Shown here in pieces: positions 1-12,665 of a DNA stretch of 64,000 nucleotides (position 1 is the first letter of the stretch; every line of letters starts with the position of its first letter). The notes beneath the pieces were generated by a model. The model searched no databases. It was not told the DNA's origin and saw only the letters and a list, made by a program, of their open reading frames with translations. The position numbers were made by a program, and so were the translations under genes. The stretch comes from Megalonaias nervosa (Eukaryota; Mollusca; Bivalvia; Unionida; Unionidae). Location: assembly GCA_016617855.1 (NCBI GenBank), contig JAECUM010006708.1:1-64000 (forward strand), in the 5' to 3' direction.

Positions 1-926
1 ATATTTTCCTAAATGTCCTATCACAAGTCCAAAAATATAGAATGTTCCAAGCGAATTCCAATAGTCTTGGATTTCCTGATATAACGCAATGATGCAATCC
101 AGAATGTCTTTCAGTGATTAAAAAAATATCCCAAATAACGTATTATTCTTAAAGTCTACGAGCACTTTATTAATTCCAATGAATATTTAACACAAATAAT
201 TCCTCTCGAGTTATATCTGATTTCAACAACACAGCTGTAAACTCTGATCACAAATGGATTCCCTTAGTCTTATCTAAAACATGAATGATTTATTTGTTTA
301 TCAAATCCATATTTATGTACATTTTCACTTGTCCTATATCATAATAGAATGTGAAGCAACATAACGTGAAAACCCCCAGTATAACTGTAAATAAAACTGG
401 CCATGAGATCAAATGCTACGAAAACTTTTATGTTTTCGAGTTGCTATAATCTGAAGTACAACTTGCAATAATGGACAAAAGTTAAGCACACAATAGAAAA
501 TAAATATGCATAACAAAATCTGCATCTGTTCTGAAGCACTGGAGGATATATTTTTATGTTTGAAATCAATAAATTACATATTTTTCTTCAACTTTATTCT
601 TAAACAAATATTGACCACATTTTTATCGCGCCCAAACTTACAAACAAATAGGTGTTGGCTTTAAAAACCAAAATTGTTCCTCCTTGCATGTTATATTCAT
701 GAAATACTTATACCACGTGTCTGAAAACTGTTGAATTGAGTACAATGGTTTTTGTTCCATTGTAATGATGTAAGGTCGGTTTGGAGGAACAAGTTTGTTG
801 ATAGTCGAGATCGGTTTTTGGAATGAACGTTTCACAGTTTATTCTTTCAGAGTAGTGTCCCTTGCCGTCATGTACGAAACTTTGCGGGAGATCTGAAAGG
901 TTAGATTCAAAATTGCCAATTGAGGA
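1..926. other. Upstream flank of HDAC8, no confirmed gene
   Basis: AT-rich sequence with no recognisable repeat or domain. A 65-codon ORF on the minus strand (638-835) ends about 90 bases upstream of the HDAC8 start and points away from it, so a divergent first exon is possible but unproven. An in-frame TGA at 921-923 lies directly before the HDAC8 ATG and fixes that start. Confidence 0.5.
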
Positions 927-1337
927 ATGGCAAAAGCACTAGCATCTGAAACATATTCTTTTCCTGAAGACGAATCACCTGAGCAACCAAGGATCAGTTT
1001 TAGTGACCTTCGATCAAATGTAAACAGGAAGACGAAATTGACATCGAAAGATCATAACTGTGAGTGTGACTTCAGTTACTCGCCAGTGTGTGATCAAGGC
1101 GCATTTTATAATTCTAGAGCTAAAGGAAATGATGCAGACGGTAGTAATACAGACAGTGAAAAAAGATCTGACAGATATAGTAATTCAAACTTTACGACAA
1201 CGACAGACTGCTTTAGTGAGTCAACGTCAGGGGTTCCTGATGCAAGGAAGACAACCGCTGGGAAGATTACCGTCTGCTACATTTACAATCCTGACCTGGT
1301 CGAGAGGTCAGACGAACTACCTAAAATTCCAATGCGG
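927..1337 (+). CDS. HDAC8: Histone deacetylase 8, exon 1 (extended N-terminus)
   Basis: Encodes residues 1-137 of a class I zinc-dependent lysine deacetylase. HDAC8 removes acetyl groups from proteins; in vertebrates the cohesin subunit SMC3 is a known substrate. Residues 114-137 match the first beta strand and loop of human HDAC8: VCYIYNPDLVERSDELPKIP against human [21 protein letters not shown]-type sequence. Residues 1 to about 112 have no counterpart in the human enzyme, whose domain starts near residue 14. They are rich in Ser, Asn, Asp and Thr and look disordered. The start is fixed by an in-frame TGA at 921-923, and the only other in-frame Met is residue 135, inside the domain. The exon ends in phase 0 at a GTAAAT donor. 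Seven exons join to 346 codons plus 2 bases. The identification is firm; the role of the extension is unknown. Confidence 0.93.
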
Positions 1338-3589
1338 GTAAATAAGATAATGAGGAGTAAAATTTAGAAAAATATTTATATCATTAGTATTTCAGATACC
1401 CTTGCAGAAGTGTATTTTTGCTTTATATTTTGTTAAAGATGGAATACTAAGTACAGTATTCAAGTGGCCTTAGTTGCAATTACTTTTTCTACACCTTCCT
1501 GTGTTTTTGTTACACTCTTTATCTTTTCCTACTATCCCTACATTTTCAGTTTTATGTTGAAAATCAATTACAGAATCAGAAGTCTTAGCAAAGCGAATTC
1601 ATGTATGGTCCTAGTCCTACAATGTAAGACATAACACATGTTGTTTTTGTTTTAGTGCTATGTCTTACTGCCCAAATAATGGCCTTGTATAGTGTGTTCT
1701 GATGTCGGTTGACATCGGAACAAGTAGTCAAAGTTTCAGGAATATCTCACACACTTGGCAGCCTTTATCGACACTCTTTCACTAATTTATGTGTAATTAA
1801 TGTACTTAATGTGCTGTCTTTATCCTGGTGGAATCAAAATATGACACTATAGTCTGACTATACATCCCCGTTTGTTTGTGACCCCGTACCAATTTCAATA
1901 ACGAAAACGTTTAATGTGATAAAAAGTGCACAGAACTAAATCAATTGAATCATTGATTTATAATTTCTAACCTGACTGTGAGCAGAATGGCACTAATACT
2001 GGCATCCCCTTGCACCTTTCATGCTTAACAGACTTTCCATACGAACATGGTGACATATTGCGTACACTATGGGCTAGTTTATTTCCATCAGAGAACATAA
2101 TGACATAGTTCATCCTATTCAGTAACTACTGGATAATTCCGTAAATTACCATAACGTTGAGAGTTTGGAATTATATCCCTTTGCACACATGAACATAGAA
2201 ATTAAACAACTTGTTAAATCCATGTCAAAGGCAAATTTGTTGTTGTCATAATTTTCCTTTGCTTGATTCGACATTGTAAATATTGGAAGCAGACGACATA
2301 TGTATGTACATCTGTAGTCGTGCACACATCCCTTTGCTGAAAATGGACTTGTCAAGGTCCTGGAATTGGATCTCGAGCATGTCCGTCTATTATATTGAAA
2401 ACTTCTGTTAAGCATGAAATGCGCAGACAATCACGGTGTTAGGGCCATTCTCCTCACAGTCAGGTTAGAAAATATAAATCAGTGAATGAATTGACTAAGT
2501 TCCTTGCACTTTTTGTCACATTAAAGGTTTCCATTATTGAAATCGGTGGGGGGGTACAAACAAACAGGTTGGTATACTCAGACTATAGCAAATGGACACA
2601 TTTTCATGTTCTGTTGACATACATTTAAATTTGTTGCAATGCGATGGTAGTCAAGGCATGCCAAAGTATGTTCAAGTAGGTTCATGTGGGGGATCTGTTT
2701 CTTGAATGAAACGAAACACTGCTTACAGTTCCAATAGGCATAATATATTTTTATTTCTTTTGTTAAAGAATAATATTTCAACTTAACCCAATTTTGGCAT
2801 TCCGGGCTTTCATCGGTTTCCAGCAAACTGAAATGTAGGCCAATGAAACTTGAAAACAGGTCCATTTCTTTTGTGAGAATTTGAATTTATTAGAGAAAAG
2901 ACATCAGGGTAAGTAAAGTCTGACAAAAACATTATAACTTTACTTTGTAGAAAAGTGTCGTTATTGGTTGCCAGTTGTGTGTGATATTCCTGAAAATTTG
3001 ACTTTCGTTACACTGTTAGTCGACATCAAAACACGCTGCAAAGCGCCGTTAGTTAGGCAGTGAGACCCATCACCCTCCAGGAACAAAAATATCGGGTGAT
3101 GTGTCTTACGTCGTAGGACTAGTATGGTCTCACTGATATGGAGTTGGGTCTTAAGAAGATAGATGCAACAGAGACGTAAGTCACACTGGTCATGTATGTG
3201 CATTTACTCATTGTAAATTATTAAATGTTCTTTTAAAGTTCAACACCAATTTTCTTTAACCAAAGTCTATTCAATCCTGATTATTGAATGCTCTGCACCT
3301 TAACTGTTATGAAGAAACTTCCAGACGAAAATTGTCAATCTCTTGGTCATTTACAATTGTGGCCATGTGCTAAACATGGGTCAAGAAAAGAGCATGTCAA
3401 GTGGTATCGTCACAATATAGGGTAGTACAAATTGTTTATCAACGTGCGTAGCTTTCATTGTGACATTATAGCACGCAACATTCAGTCTGGATTGTACTGG
3501 ATCACACCTTTAGGTTCATTGTGTCCAAAAATGTCTATGTACTTTAACATTGATATTGCCGTATGCACTTTTCGGGGCGTCTAAATAAT

Positions 3590-5215
3590 GATCTTCCAAA
3601 GAAATATGGATGAATAAGAATCCAAATGAAGTGAATACTTGCCACTTAAAGGTATATATAATCAAATTCGAAAAAATGCAAATTAGAGGACCGAAACTGT
3701 CTCAGAAAATATATGAAAAGTTTCATAAAATGTGACAACACTATCATTACCAAACAAAAAGATATACTTTAAGAGGCACAGTCCTACTATGAAAGTCTAT
3801 ATGCCTCAAGAGATGTAGAAAACAGAGATCTCAACTTAATACTCAATTATTCTGATATTACAAAACTAAATACAAAACAGAGCCAAGAATTAGAAGGTAA
3901 GATTTCTTTTTCCTGCCCTAAAATACATGAAAACTGGTGAGAGTCCAGGTTTTTAAGTTTTTAAGTTTTTTTGGAATGATTTAGGATATTTTCTAGTTAG
4001 GTCAATAAACTTTGGTTATGAAACAAACAAATAGTCTCTCAGCAACACAGAAGGAATGTGTTATTGCTTGTATTCCTAAAGGTGATGAAGATAAAAATTA
4101 TTTAAAAAATTGGAGACCAGTATCTCTTCTTAGTATTACCTATAAAGTGGCCTCAGTATATATTGCAAATAGGATTAAAATATTACTGTACTTAATTAAT
4201 GATGATCAAACAGCTAGTTTCATGGCTGGTAGACCTATTTGTGAAAATATAAGAGCAGTATACTGTGTAATGTTTTACACTGAAAAGCATAACATTCCAG
4301 GTATGCTACTACAGATTGACTTTGAAAAAGTTTTGATTCTCTGGAATGGGAATTTTTATTTAAAATATAAATTTTGTTCAATTTTGGTAATTCAATTATA
4401 AAATGGATTCAGATTTTTTATCACAATATAAAATCATGTGTAACTGTTAAAGGACATATCTCATCTTAGTTTCATATATATAGAGAATGCAGACAAGGCA
4501 ATCCCCTTTCACCTTAATTCCATGAAATCATATATGAATAGATTATCTATTGAATCCAAAACAGAAATTTTGGAAAAACCTTGGATTGCAAAAAAGACCT
4601 TACTTCTCCTTGAAACTAAGAAAGGTTGCAGAAATATTTATGGTATCTCCAAAAAAGACACAGAACTGTTAGAAACTAAAGCACTAATTAAATGGAAAAT
4701 GCAACTTAATTTACCAGACCAGTTGGATTGGACAAGGCATTTTGCCTTAACATACAAAATTACAAAAGATTCTATCAAATTTAGTGTCAGTATAAATTAA
4801 ATGAATGCTTCTTGCAACAAATACTTTTCTAGAAACAACTGGAATAGCAAATAATAATAAATGTTCTTTTTGTATGGATTCATCTGAAACATTAATTCAC
4901 CTTTTTTGGGACTGTGCAACTGTAAAGCAGTTTTGGAATGACTTAAGCCAGTGGATTAGAAACAACACTAATTTCTTGTATACCTTTTCATTAATTGTCA
5001 GTATGTTAGAAGCAGGCAGTATAAATAATTCTATATTGCTGATATATAAAAGAGAGATATATAATATGTGCCATGAAAGAAAAATTCCATCCCTACTATT
5101 GTTTAACATTTTTTAAAAATGATGCTACAGTTGTGAGATGGAATGAGCCAAAAGAAACAACTGGAATGGTTTGAAACTGAATGGCACAAATTTATTAATT
5201 TAGATGTATTGTAGT
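3590..5215 (+). mobile_element. Decayed L1/Tx1-type LINE fragment
   Basis: Three broken reading frames in the right order for ORF2 of a non-LTR retrotransposon. Around 3690-3990 a frame-shifted stretch recalls the region before the reverse transcriptase (ITKQKDIL, then YYESLYASRD). At 4012-4330 the reverse transcriptase core is readable: KNWRPVSLLSITYK, then NDDQTASFMAGRPICENIR, then LLQIDFEK. After an internal deletion, 4522-5090 carries the C-terminal part, including KITKD and a zinc-knuckle-like CSFC...HLFWDC motif. Stops and frameshifts separate the pieces and the catalytic YADD-type box is missing, so the element is dead. The clade assignment rests on style of motifs, not on a search. 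Confidence 0.85.
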
Positions 5216-5610
5216 CAATTTCTGGCTATTATTTGAAATGTTTTAGATACATCTATGAAAATCAGTTGAGGCATCTACAATCTTGAATTATCTCTTGGTT
5301 ATATTTTTGTACATATCTTTAGGAACTAGTTTTATAAGATTTATATGTAAAACTACTATGTACTTAAACTCTTACAATACTCCTGTTTCTTAATCTCTTC
5401 TGCTCCACACTTCTTTCTCTTTTCATCCATACCTCTTATAGTGTTTTCTTTTTTCAGGCTATCCTCTTTTCTTCTTGTACCTATTCCTGTTTTAATAGCT
5501 CAAATCCAGCTGTTTGAATCCTTTATACAGATGACAAGACTTATTGTAGAAAAAGAATTGTAAGGTAGTCCATGGAATGGCTTCCTGACCCATGGCTTCC
5601 TATGTATGGG

Positions 5611-5611
<1 letters not shown>

Positions 5612-5685
<74 letters not shown>
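5612..5685. repeat. (TA)n microsatellite
   Basis: About 37 uninterrupted TA dinucleotides in HDAC8 intron 1. Long Ile-Tyr reading frames across it are artefacts. Confidence 0.98.
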
Positions 5686-5689
<4 letters not shown>

Positions 5690-6764
5690 CCAGGATAATA
5701 ACTCACTCACTTAGACATTATTCTGAGTTCACCTATCTTAGCTTGACCATCAGTGTTCAGCCTTTGATGCTAGTTTTGTCTTTGCACTGACATAGTCACA
5801 TGATCAGTCAGTGATGATGTAATCTACTTTTTGTGCAAGTTATATGTGTCAGGGGTCTCCAGGATGCTGACTTCCATGTAAAAAGTACACATACATCTAA
5901 TTTTGGATGCATGAAAATTCCAACAGCTGAGAAATTGGCATACAGATTTTGTTTCTCAGCAAACTTCTCATTTATTTAATCCATTTATATAAGGCTAGTA
6001 CTGGTAGTGTGTGGGCTATCAAACAAAATTTAGATAATACATGTAGTAAATTGATTAGTTATAGCTGCCTTGCTTTAAATCTTAATCAGATAAGGAGATT
6101 AAACAATTTGGTAATTGATAGCCTGTATTTGGATCATCACAATCACAATTATCACTGGTCTCAGTTGCCTTAGGTTTTCATTTTTTTACTATAATACTTG
6201 TATTAAATATTTCACCATGACATTTTTATTGGTGACCCAACAATATGTACATAATGTTCTAAGTTATTGCAAGGGAAGAAAAAAGTCTTGTTATTGCAAG
6301 TCCAAATCTTAGGGCTTGGACTCCAACTTATTCATGCAAGGAGTCCTTAACTGCAACTTTCAGAATTCTATGGAGAACACTGCGTATTATTATCATTTAC
6401 ACTGCCAGCTTAAGACGTTGTACATACTACATTTTAAGTTAAGCAAATTTTCTTAATAATATGATGACGTTCTGAAGAATGAACTCACCACCTTAAAAAT
6501 AACCCCATAAAATTACCTAGTGCTAGCCTCATGTTAGTCTGACAAAGATCTGAGATTGGTGAGCATATAAAAATGATGGACTGGTTTCAACACTGAATGG
6601 AAGACCTCAAATACTTGGATTGTAATTCTTGGGTTGGATGGTAAGTTTACTATATTGCTGAAATTTGGTTCAGATTTACTTAGTTATCAGTGGCTGAGAT
6701 GGGGGTTGGTAGTGGTGGTGAGGATAGAATACAATTCATGGGGAATACACAATCAACTGTTTTA

Positions 6765-6830
6765 GTTTTTATATTAGTAGATGTAGTAGTTGTGGTAATA
6801 GTAGTAGTTGTTGTTGTTGTTACAGTTGTG
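6765..6830. repeat. GTA/GTT-rich simple repeat
   Basis: Degenerate trinucleotide repeat (GTAGTAGTT, then GTTGTTGTT) in HDAC8 intron 1. It gives spurious Val-rich and Thr-rich frames on the two strands. Confidence 0.85.
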
Positions 6831-8897
6831 ATTGCTGCCCTCCTTATATTTTCTGGAACATGTGACAAGGAAACATTTGTGAATGAAAATGCATCTTACC
6901 CATAAAGTGCTCTTATATTTTAAATAATTTAGTCTGAGCAAGAAAAAATAGTTTTATCAGTAAGCGTTTAAGTGGGTGCTGCCAGTAAATTTCTCTAGAT
7001 TCTGTCAATCCAATAAGAAAAGGTGCAATTTTTATCATCCAGAATATCATTTATTTAAATTTGAATATTAATTAGTTTTGAAACTAAATCATGTTATAAC
7101 ATGAGAAAACCAAGAATACAGTGTGAAATATATGTATTTTTGTAATATTTCATTGTTATTATTTTCCCTCACTTTGATGATAAGTAGTAATGGGTGTTGT
7201 TGCTCCTGCTGCACTGTCATTGGACAAGATAAAGAACAGTTTATGATATTTTGTGTCAGTGAAAGTATACAAATTGAAACACAGATTGTTACAGTATTTG
7301 TATCTGAGTCTTCCACAACATATAAACTTAATCTTAAACCATCCTTAGTAAACAGGAAGCAGTGTTGGATTCAACCTAGGAGTTTATCTATTGCAGTGTA
7401 AATCATCTGGCCTCAGATCATAATTATTTTTCTTCTATTTTATATATAAGCATTCAACAGTATGTCACTTCTATCATAACTGATTGACCTCTTTCACGTT
7501 TTGCTACACATTTTTAACCCACATTGTTTAATAATGCAAGATTTCTTCATATGTTGGCTAGGTACTTTTTGTGGATTTCAAATATAAACAAATTGACGTA
7601 GAGGATGCAACCCAAAAGCAACAGTCTGCATGACCCAGAGAACAGGGACATTTTGCATTTTCTGCTGTTTTTATTGAACAAGGAGCAAATGCAACTGTCT
7701 GTACAATTTCATAAAGTTTCAGGTCTACCCTTTTATAATTATTACAGTAACTAACTTTACCACATAAGTCACCGGCAAAGAGACCATGCAAACAAGGCAC
7801 TATGTCTTCCTGAATTTGGTCAGTCTCAGGTTGGGAGTGTTTGTAATTTTTGGTTAGCTCAAGTGTGGTGGAGGTAATTTGTTCTGAGGCCATATGGTCA
7901 GCAGTTGAATCCTGTTGATGCTGAGTTATAAGAAATAAACTGTGTTATTAATGATTATGTTTTTTGACATTATTTCTCACTTTAACCAGCTATTCAGTAT
8001 TATTGCTGAAATATCTAGTAATTTTTTGTTATTGTGTATTTAGCACTTTGGATGAAAATTGCTTTTATATATTGGTCAATACATCACTGTATCTTCAATG
8101 AGGATGAGAGTTACCAAGAGTATGATGATTTTTGTGGCAGATTAAGACCCAGATTAAATAATTACTGATGGTCAGTTATAATAAAGACCGTTTGATTAGA
8201 TTTTTATTCCATTGACTGGCATATTCAGACAGCAAAAACAGCTGGGTAAAATGTTACCGTATGCCATATAGACTTAAGACAAAGCAATCTCCAAAAAAGG
8301 CAGGGTGTTCCCCAGAGAGGGCAGGGTACCCTTTAGGGTTGGAGGGTGGGGTGCAGGTTCCTCTTTAAATAGTCCAGCAACAACACTGGAGACTAACCCT
8401 GACCTGGATGGCAGAAACAAAAATGGACACAAAGAGGACAAGACAGTCAGTTTATGAAAACCAGTGAAGTCTGCTGACTCTAAGAGGATGGCATTACAGC
8501 ATGTTGTAGGACATAAAGAATGAATGATGCAAAACATTATTTAATGCAATAAAAGCTATGATGAAGGCAGTATCAGTTTGTATTAACTGTGCTTGAGCCA
8601 CGGCCTAGAACCTCAGGTTGATGAAGCACACACCATAGTCTCTGGCCATATCAACCTAGAGGACCAGGCCCTCTGTCTTGGACAGTCCATACCCAGTCAT
8701 ATTTCCCTCATTATATGTAACTAATGTTTAAATATTTTGTGTTTTATCTGACTGATTTGTGGACAAGATAAAGTAGAAACTAATATGGTAGAATGGTATA
8801 TATACTTGATTAATTTGCAAGTGGCAGCAGCATTCGTTTATATTTCATTTAGCCATCTTATAAAATATTGTAAAAATTTGCTTATTTTTTTATGAAG

Positions 8898-8950
8898 GCC
8901 AGTATGGTGCATTCCCTGATAGAGGCATATGGCTTGCTGAGACATATGCA
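8898..8950 (+). CDS. HDAC8: Histone deacetylase 8, exon 2
   Basis: A 53-base exon between an AG acceptor at 8896-8897 and a GTAAGT donor. It enters in phase 0 and leaves with CA of a split codon. It encodes ASMVHSLIEAYGLLRHM (residues 138-154), which matches human HDAC8 residues 38-54. The Ser aligned with human Ser39, the reported PKA phosphorylation site, is conserved as residue 139. The preceding residues are Met-Arg-Ala instead of Lys-Arg-Ala, so the kinase site is weaker by consensus. Confidence 0.93.
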
Positions 8951-10549
8951 GTAAGTATACATTTTTTAATAGATACATAAAATGCCTATGAAAATTTATA
9001 GAAAAATTAAAGTAAATGATGATGCCATTAGTCTAATTGGGAAAACCATCATGGATGAAGAAATGAAGTACAAGAAAATTTTTGTGAACTGGCCCCACTC
9101 TAGTCCAGCCTTCTCTGTACACTGGCCATATAATTTTGACCCAATAGTTGTAAAACTAATTAAACCTCCATATACTGGCTACCTCTGTAAAATGGACAAA
9201 AGGTCCAAACCAAGTTTGGGTTAGGAAAGAATCACTGTAGTTCATATTAATTCAGAGAAAAGCATACCTCTTTGTCTCTTTACAGCCCTTATAGGCAATT
9301 TTATTGCCGCAATGTTTTGTCCGATGACAAAGTTATTCCATCCTATGGATTTATGACACCTATACTTTTTTAATTAGTTCATGTGCCTTTAATATTTTGG
9401 TTAATGTTTGAATTCAGCTTGCTTTCTGAAATCCTATTGCTTGTAGTCATGGAACTTGATATATATGCCTCATTTTGGAGTATGATATTCAGCATAATTC
9501 ATTCACTTTGTACAATGACCTATAATATTTCATACTCTATTGATTTTATTGCACTGTAATAGGACATTTTCTTTGTCATAATTTTGATCCTTGTAGACTC
9601 TTTTAGCTTGAGATACAAATGAGTGATAAGGAACAGTACCATTCAGTGTCATGCAATCCAACCATGCTGCCATAAACAGTTTTCTTCTTTTTATGGCCCT
9701 GCCACATGTATGAAGGGGGTATATAGAGTAATTATTATCTATATTTTCCTAATAAGCTTTGAAGGACTTCATGGATTGAATCCAAATTGGTCTGACACTT
9801 TAAAGATCTAGGCTAATATGACTTTTCTGTGTCTTGTCACAAACTTCTGCTGAGTTATGGTCCCTGTGTGACTTAAAGCTTTGCCCATCAGTTATTGGTG
9901 GGCATATGTGTCAAATGGACACATTTCTAATTTAAACGTTTCAGCACATAAACTTATGCCTTTTCCTTTCATATGCTTGGTAATAATTGTTCTACATTCC
10001 AAAGATGTTTAAAAGTTTGTAGTTTCTTCGCAAACTGAAATTTCTTAAGAACTCTTCAGTATAACCATGAATTATAAATTTGTATTGTCTTTGTTGTCAT
10101 TGAATTTTCATCAAACATCCAGACACATAATACATCTATATACCTGTGCTAAAATCAGTTTATAAAGTATATAGTTTAGATAAGTACTGTATAGTGTACT
10201 ATCTGATTAAAACTAAGAGCTATGAAATAATGGAGATCTGACAAGCATGCACACAAATTCATGTTTTGGCAACCTTTGTAATTCCTGGTTCACTTTTTTG
10301 TAGTTGCATATCATAGAAAGCCTTGTATTTCATCTTAGGGAGAGTTATTGTCAGTAACAAGACATTCTAATTGTCATTTTTAACTTTCACCTGTATGAAA
10401 GCTCTAATTTGATTGGTGAATAGAAATATCAGCAGAACATAGTCTTGTACATGTGATTTGTCAGGTATCCTTTTTGATAAAGTATAGAATAAAGTATAGA
10501 TCTTAATCAGATTGTGTAATCCCAGCTTGTATGTTTTTTCGTCTTTCAG
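8951..10549 (+). other. HDAC8 intron 2
   Basis: A 1.6-kb intron with GTAAGT donor and TTTCAG acceptor. I see no repeat or gene in it. Confidence 0.8.
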
Positions 10550-10683
10550 AGTTATATCCCCCTCTGAGGCTACTCTAGAAGACATGAAACAATTCCACAC
10601 AGAGGACTACCTCAGTTTTCTTGGAAAGATTGCTGATCAAGATGATGAGAATTTTGATGAGGAGGCACATCAGTATGGACTTG
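10550..10683 (+). CDS. HDAC8: Histone deacetylase 8, exon 3
   Basis: A 134-base exon after TCTTTCAG, ending before GTAGGG. It completes Gln155 and encodes residues 156-199, ending in QYGLG across the junction. The helix EATLEDMKQFHTEDYLSFL aligns with the human segment around VASMEEMATFHTDAYLQHL. The acidic turn DQDDENFDEE corresponds to the human loop before EYGLGYD. Confidence 0.95.
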
Positions 10684-11049
10684 GTAGGGATTTAGCATGG
10701 TGAAATGTAGAATGATGGAGTATACTTGAGTGTGGGAAGATGAGAGATAGGATTTAGAGGCATATCAAAATAGGATGCTATTATATGGGAGGATGTGTAT
10801 ATTTGCAAGTGCTACCTCACTGTAAAGCCTCTCTGTATAAATTAGTCAAATTTTGTTTTAATATTGATGCATAATTTAATTTCCTGCACTTTTATCCTTG
10901 TTTATGAGAAATAAGTTTAATATTATTCACATCATTTAATACTTTCCTTTGTTATACCTGTCTTAAATCTGGCATATTGATTTTCACAAGCCTTTGCCCA
11001 AGTATCTTGAAAACCTCTTTATAGCTATTCCTTCAGAAGGGATTGTCAT

Positions 11050-11660
11050 GTTAACAGAGGGGGTGTTTGGTTGGTCCTAAATTAAAATGGTGCCGACCTG
11101 CTGTCCAGTATGGCTGCCATGAAGGTTGTATTTAATATTGTATCACTGTTTCAGAATGAACAGTCACATTGACATTTATTTTTCTCCAGGAGACTTCTTA
11201 TTATGTCTGATTGGTCCTATAGGAAAATGCACATCAGTATGATCTCCATAGCAGCCATTTTGAAAGAATTGTTAACACTACTCATCCTAAATTAATGGTC
11301 CTAACTACATTGTGTTTATACTTAAAGACCTCTTGTGACTAAATGAAAATGGTGCTGCAGAGACAGACATTATAGTCACCACAGTGGTCATCTTGGAAAT
11401 TTTGCTATCTCTACTTGTCCTGATTTATTGGTCATGTCAGCATGTAGTTTTCACTGAAAATTGTCTTGTGATGTTTCATTTAGTCCTAAATGAAAATGGT
11501 GCAGATCTAACCTCAGATATAGCTACAGTGGCCATCTTGAAAGTGTTATTTATCACTACTTCTCCAAGATGCTGGTCATATTTACATTTTGCTTTCACTA
11601 GTAGACTTCTTATGATGTATCCTAAATGGGGGCATTCTACAGATAGTATGAACTTCCGAG
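11050..11660 (+). repeat. Degenerate tandem repeat, about 150-bp unit
   Basis: Recurrent phrases mark about four diverged units: CCTAAAT..AAAATGGTGC, then GGCCATCTTGAAA or a variant, then AGACTTCTTATGATGT. A further weak copy lies at about 12120-12250. It is an old repeat, with period estimated by eye. Confidence 0.55.
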
Positions 11661-11679
11661 AAAGGCGGATATAAGGTGG

Positions 11680-11830
11680 AGTTGTTTACATTTGCAACAT
11701 GCACAGTGGAGAGAATGTTGGTATACCTCTATGTTACTTTCATGTACTGTGGCAGAAATTTCTTTGGATATTGTACTTATGGAAATTATACATGATCTAA
11801 GCACACTGCTAACTAAAATGACTACTCCCT
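11680..11830 (+). repeat. Dispersed repeat, copy 1
   Basis: About 150 bases that recur at 27313-27470 in intron 7. Shared phrases include AACATGCACAGTGGA, CATACCTCTATG and CATGATCTAAGCACACTGCT. Orientation is the same in both. The element family is not recognised. Confidence 0.75.
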
Positions 11831-12533
11831 TGTGCTAAAATAATCAGCCTGAATTAGACTAAAGTACACTATTTTTAGCAGTTATTAAAATAGGGAAAAC
11901 ATATTTTGCCAGACCAGACAATACCAGCTTCAGAAAGTGCAGTGGGTGAATTACCAAATATATTAAATGTGAAAATAAATGTCATCAGCTGTCTTTTTTA
12001 CAATTTACTTCTCAGTTGATATGGAAATTTATATTAGCATGAGGCCTTCACCAAGAAAAGTGCTGATCTGAAAACCAGTATCTTGAAACTGCTCCACTTA
12101 AATGGAGAGTCATTTTGTCATGAGGCTTCACCAGAAGAGTTCTTATGGTATCTAGATTAAGCTAAATGAAAGTGATGCAAACTGACTCAGCGTTGCTACC
12201 ATGGTATCCATCATGACAATAATGTTATCTTTACTCCTCTAAAATTTATACCGTATTTTTGGCCAGTTTTCAGATGGCATAAAGCAATTACTTTCCTTGT
12301 CATCCGAGGACATTAAATACTATAATTTGTTTTCTGAAAACAAACACCAATAGGCAAATATGCACACAGCACCCCACCAGTAATGAAAAAGTTACCAGTA
12401 CTTCCTATGATAATGTGCTATCATGAAGTAAAACGAGCATTTGTTCTTCCTTATATATAGGGTAATGAATGAAAACAGACATTACTTGCCTGTTTGATAC
12501 ATGTCCCTCCACCAGACAATACAGCCAAATGAT

Positions 12534-12665
12534 GCTCAGCATTAAGAGGTTAGTGTTAGGACTGGTTGGCCTGGTGTCAGGAGAATGTGACTGGGTGGGA
12601 CATCATGCTACATGATGCGGCTAGACATCATGCTGCATGATGCGATTAGACATCACTGTATGACA
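12534..12665 (+). mobile_element. 5'-truncated SINE fragment
   Basis: Matches the body of the SINE at 34038-34361 from GCTCAGCATTAAGAGG through GTGACTGGGTGGGACATCAT. It lacks the tRNA-derived head and contains a local repeat of the ACATCATGCTGCATGATG segment. Confidence 0.8.

Larger units (their letters stand above)
1338..8897 (+). other. HDAC8 intron 1
   Basis: A 7.56-kb intron with donor GTAAAT and acceptor ATGAAG. It contains a decayed LINE fragment (about 3590-5215), a long (TA)n tract (5612-5685), a GTT/GTA-rich simple repeat (about 6765-6830) and an imperfect stem with arms near 8597-8622 and 8660-8690. I see no supported gene in the rest. A 111-codon minus-strand ORF at 7558-7893 has no recognisable domain. 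Confidence 0.8.

Noticed and set aside
638..835. 65-codon ORF divergent from HDAC8
   Set aside because: Position is suggestive of a first exon with a GTATAAGT donor, but the peptide matches nothing I know and no further exon is visible.
7558..7893. 111-codon minus-strand ORF in HDAC8 intron 1
   Set aside because: No recognisable domain, no splice partners and no second copy to support it. It may be chance or an old transposon piece.
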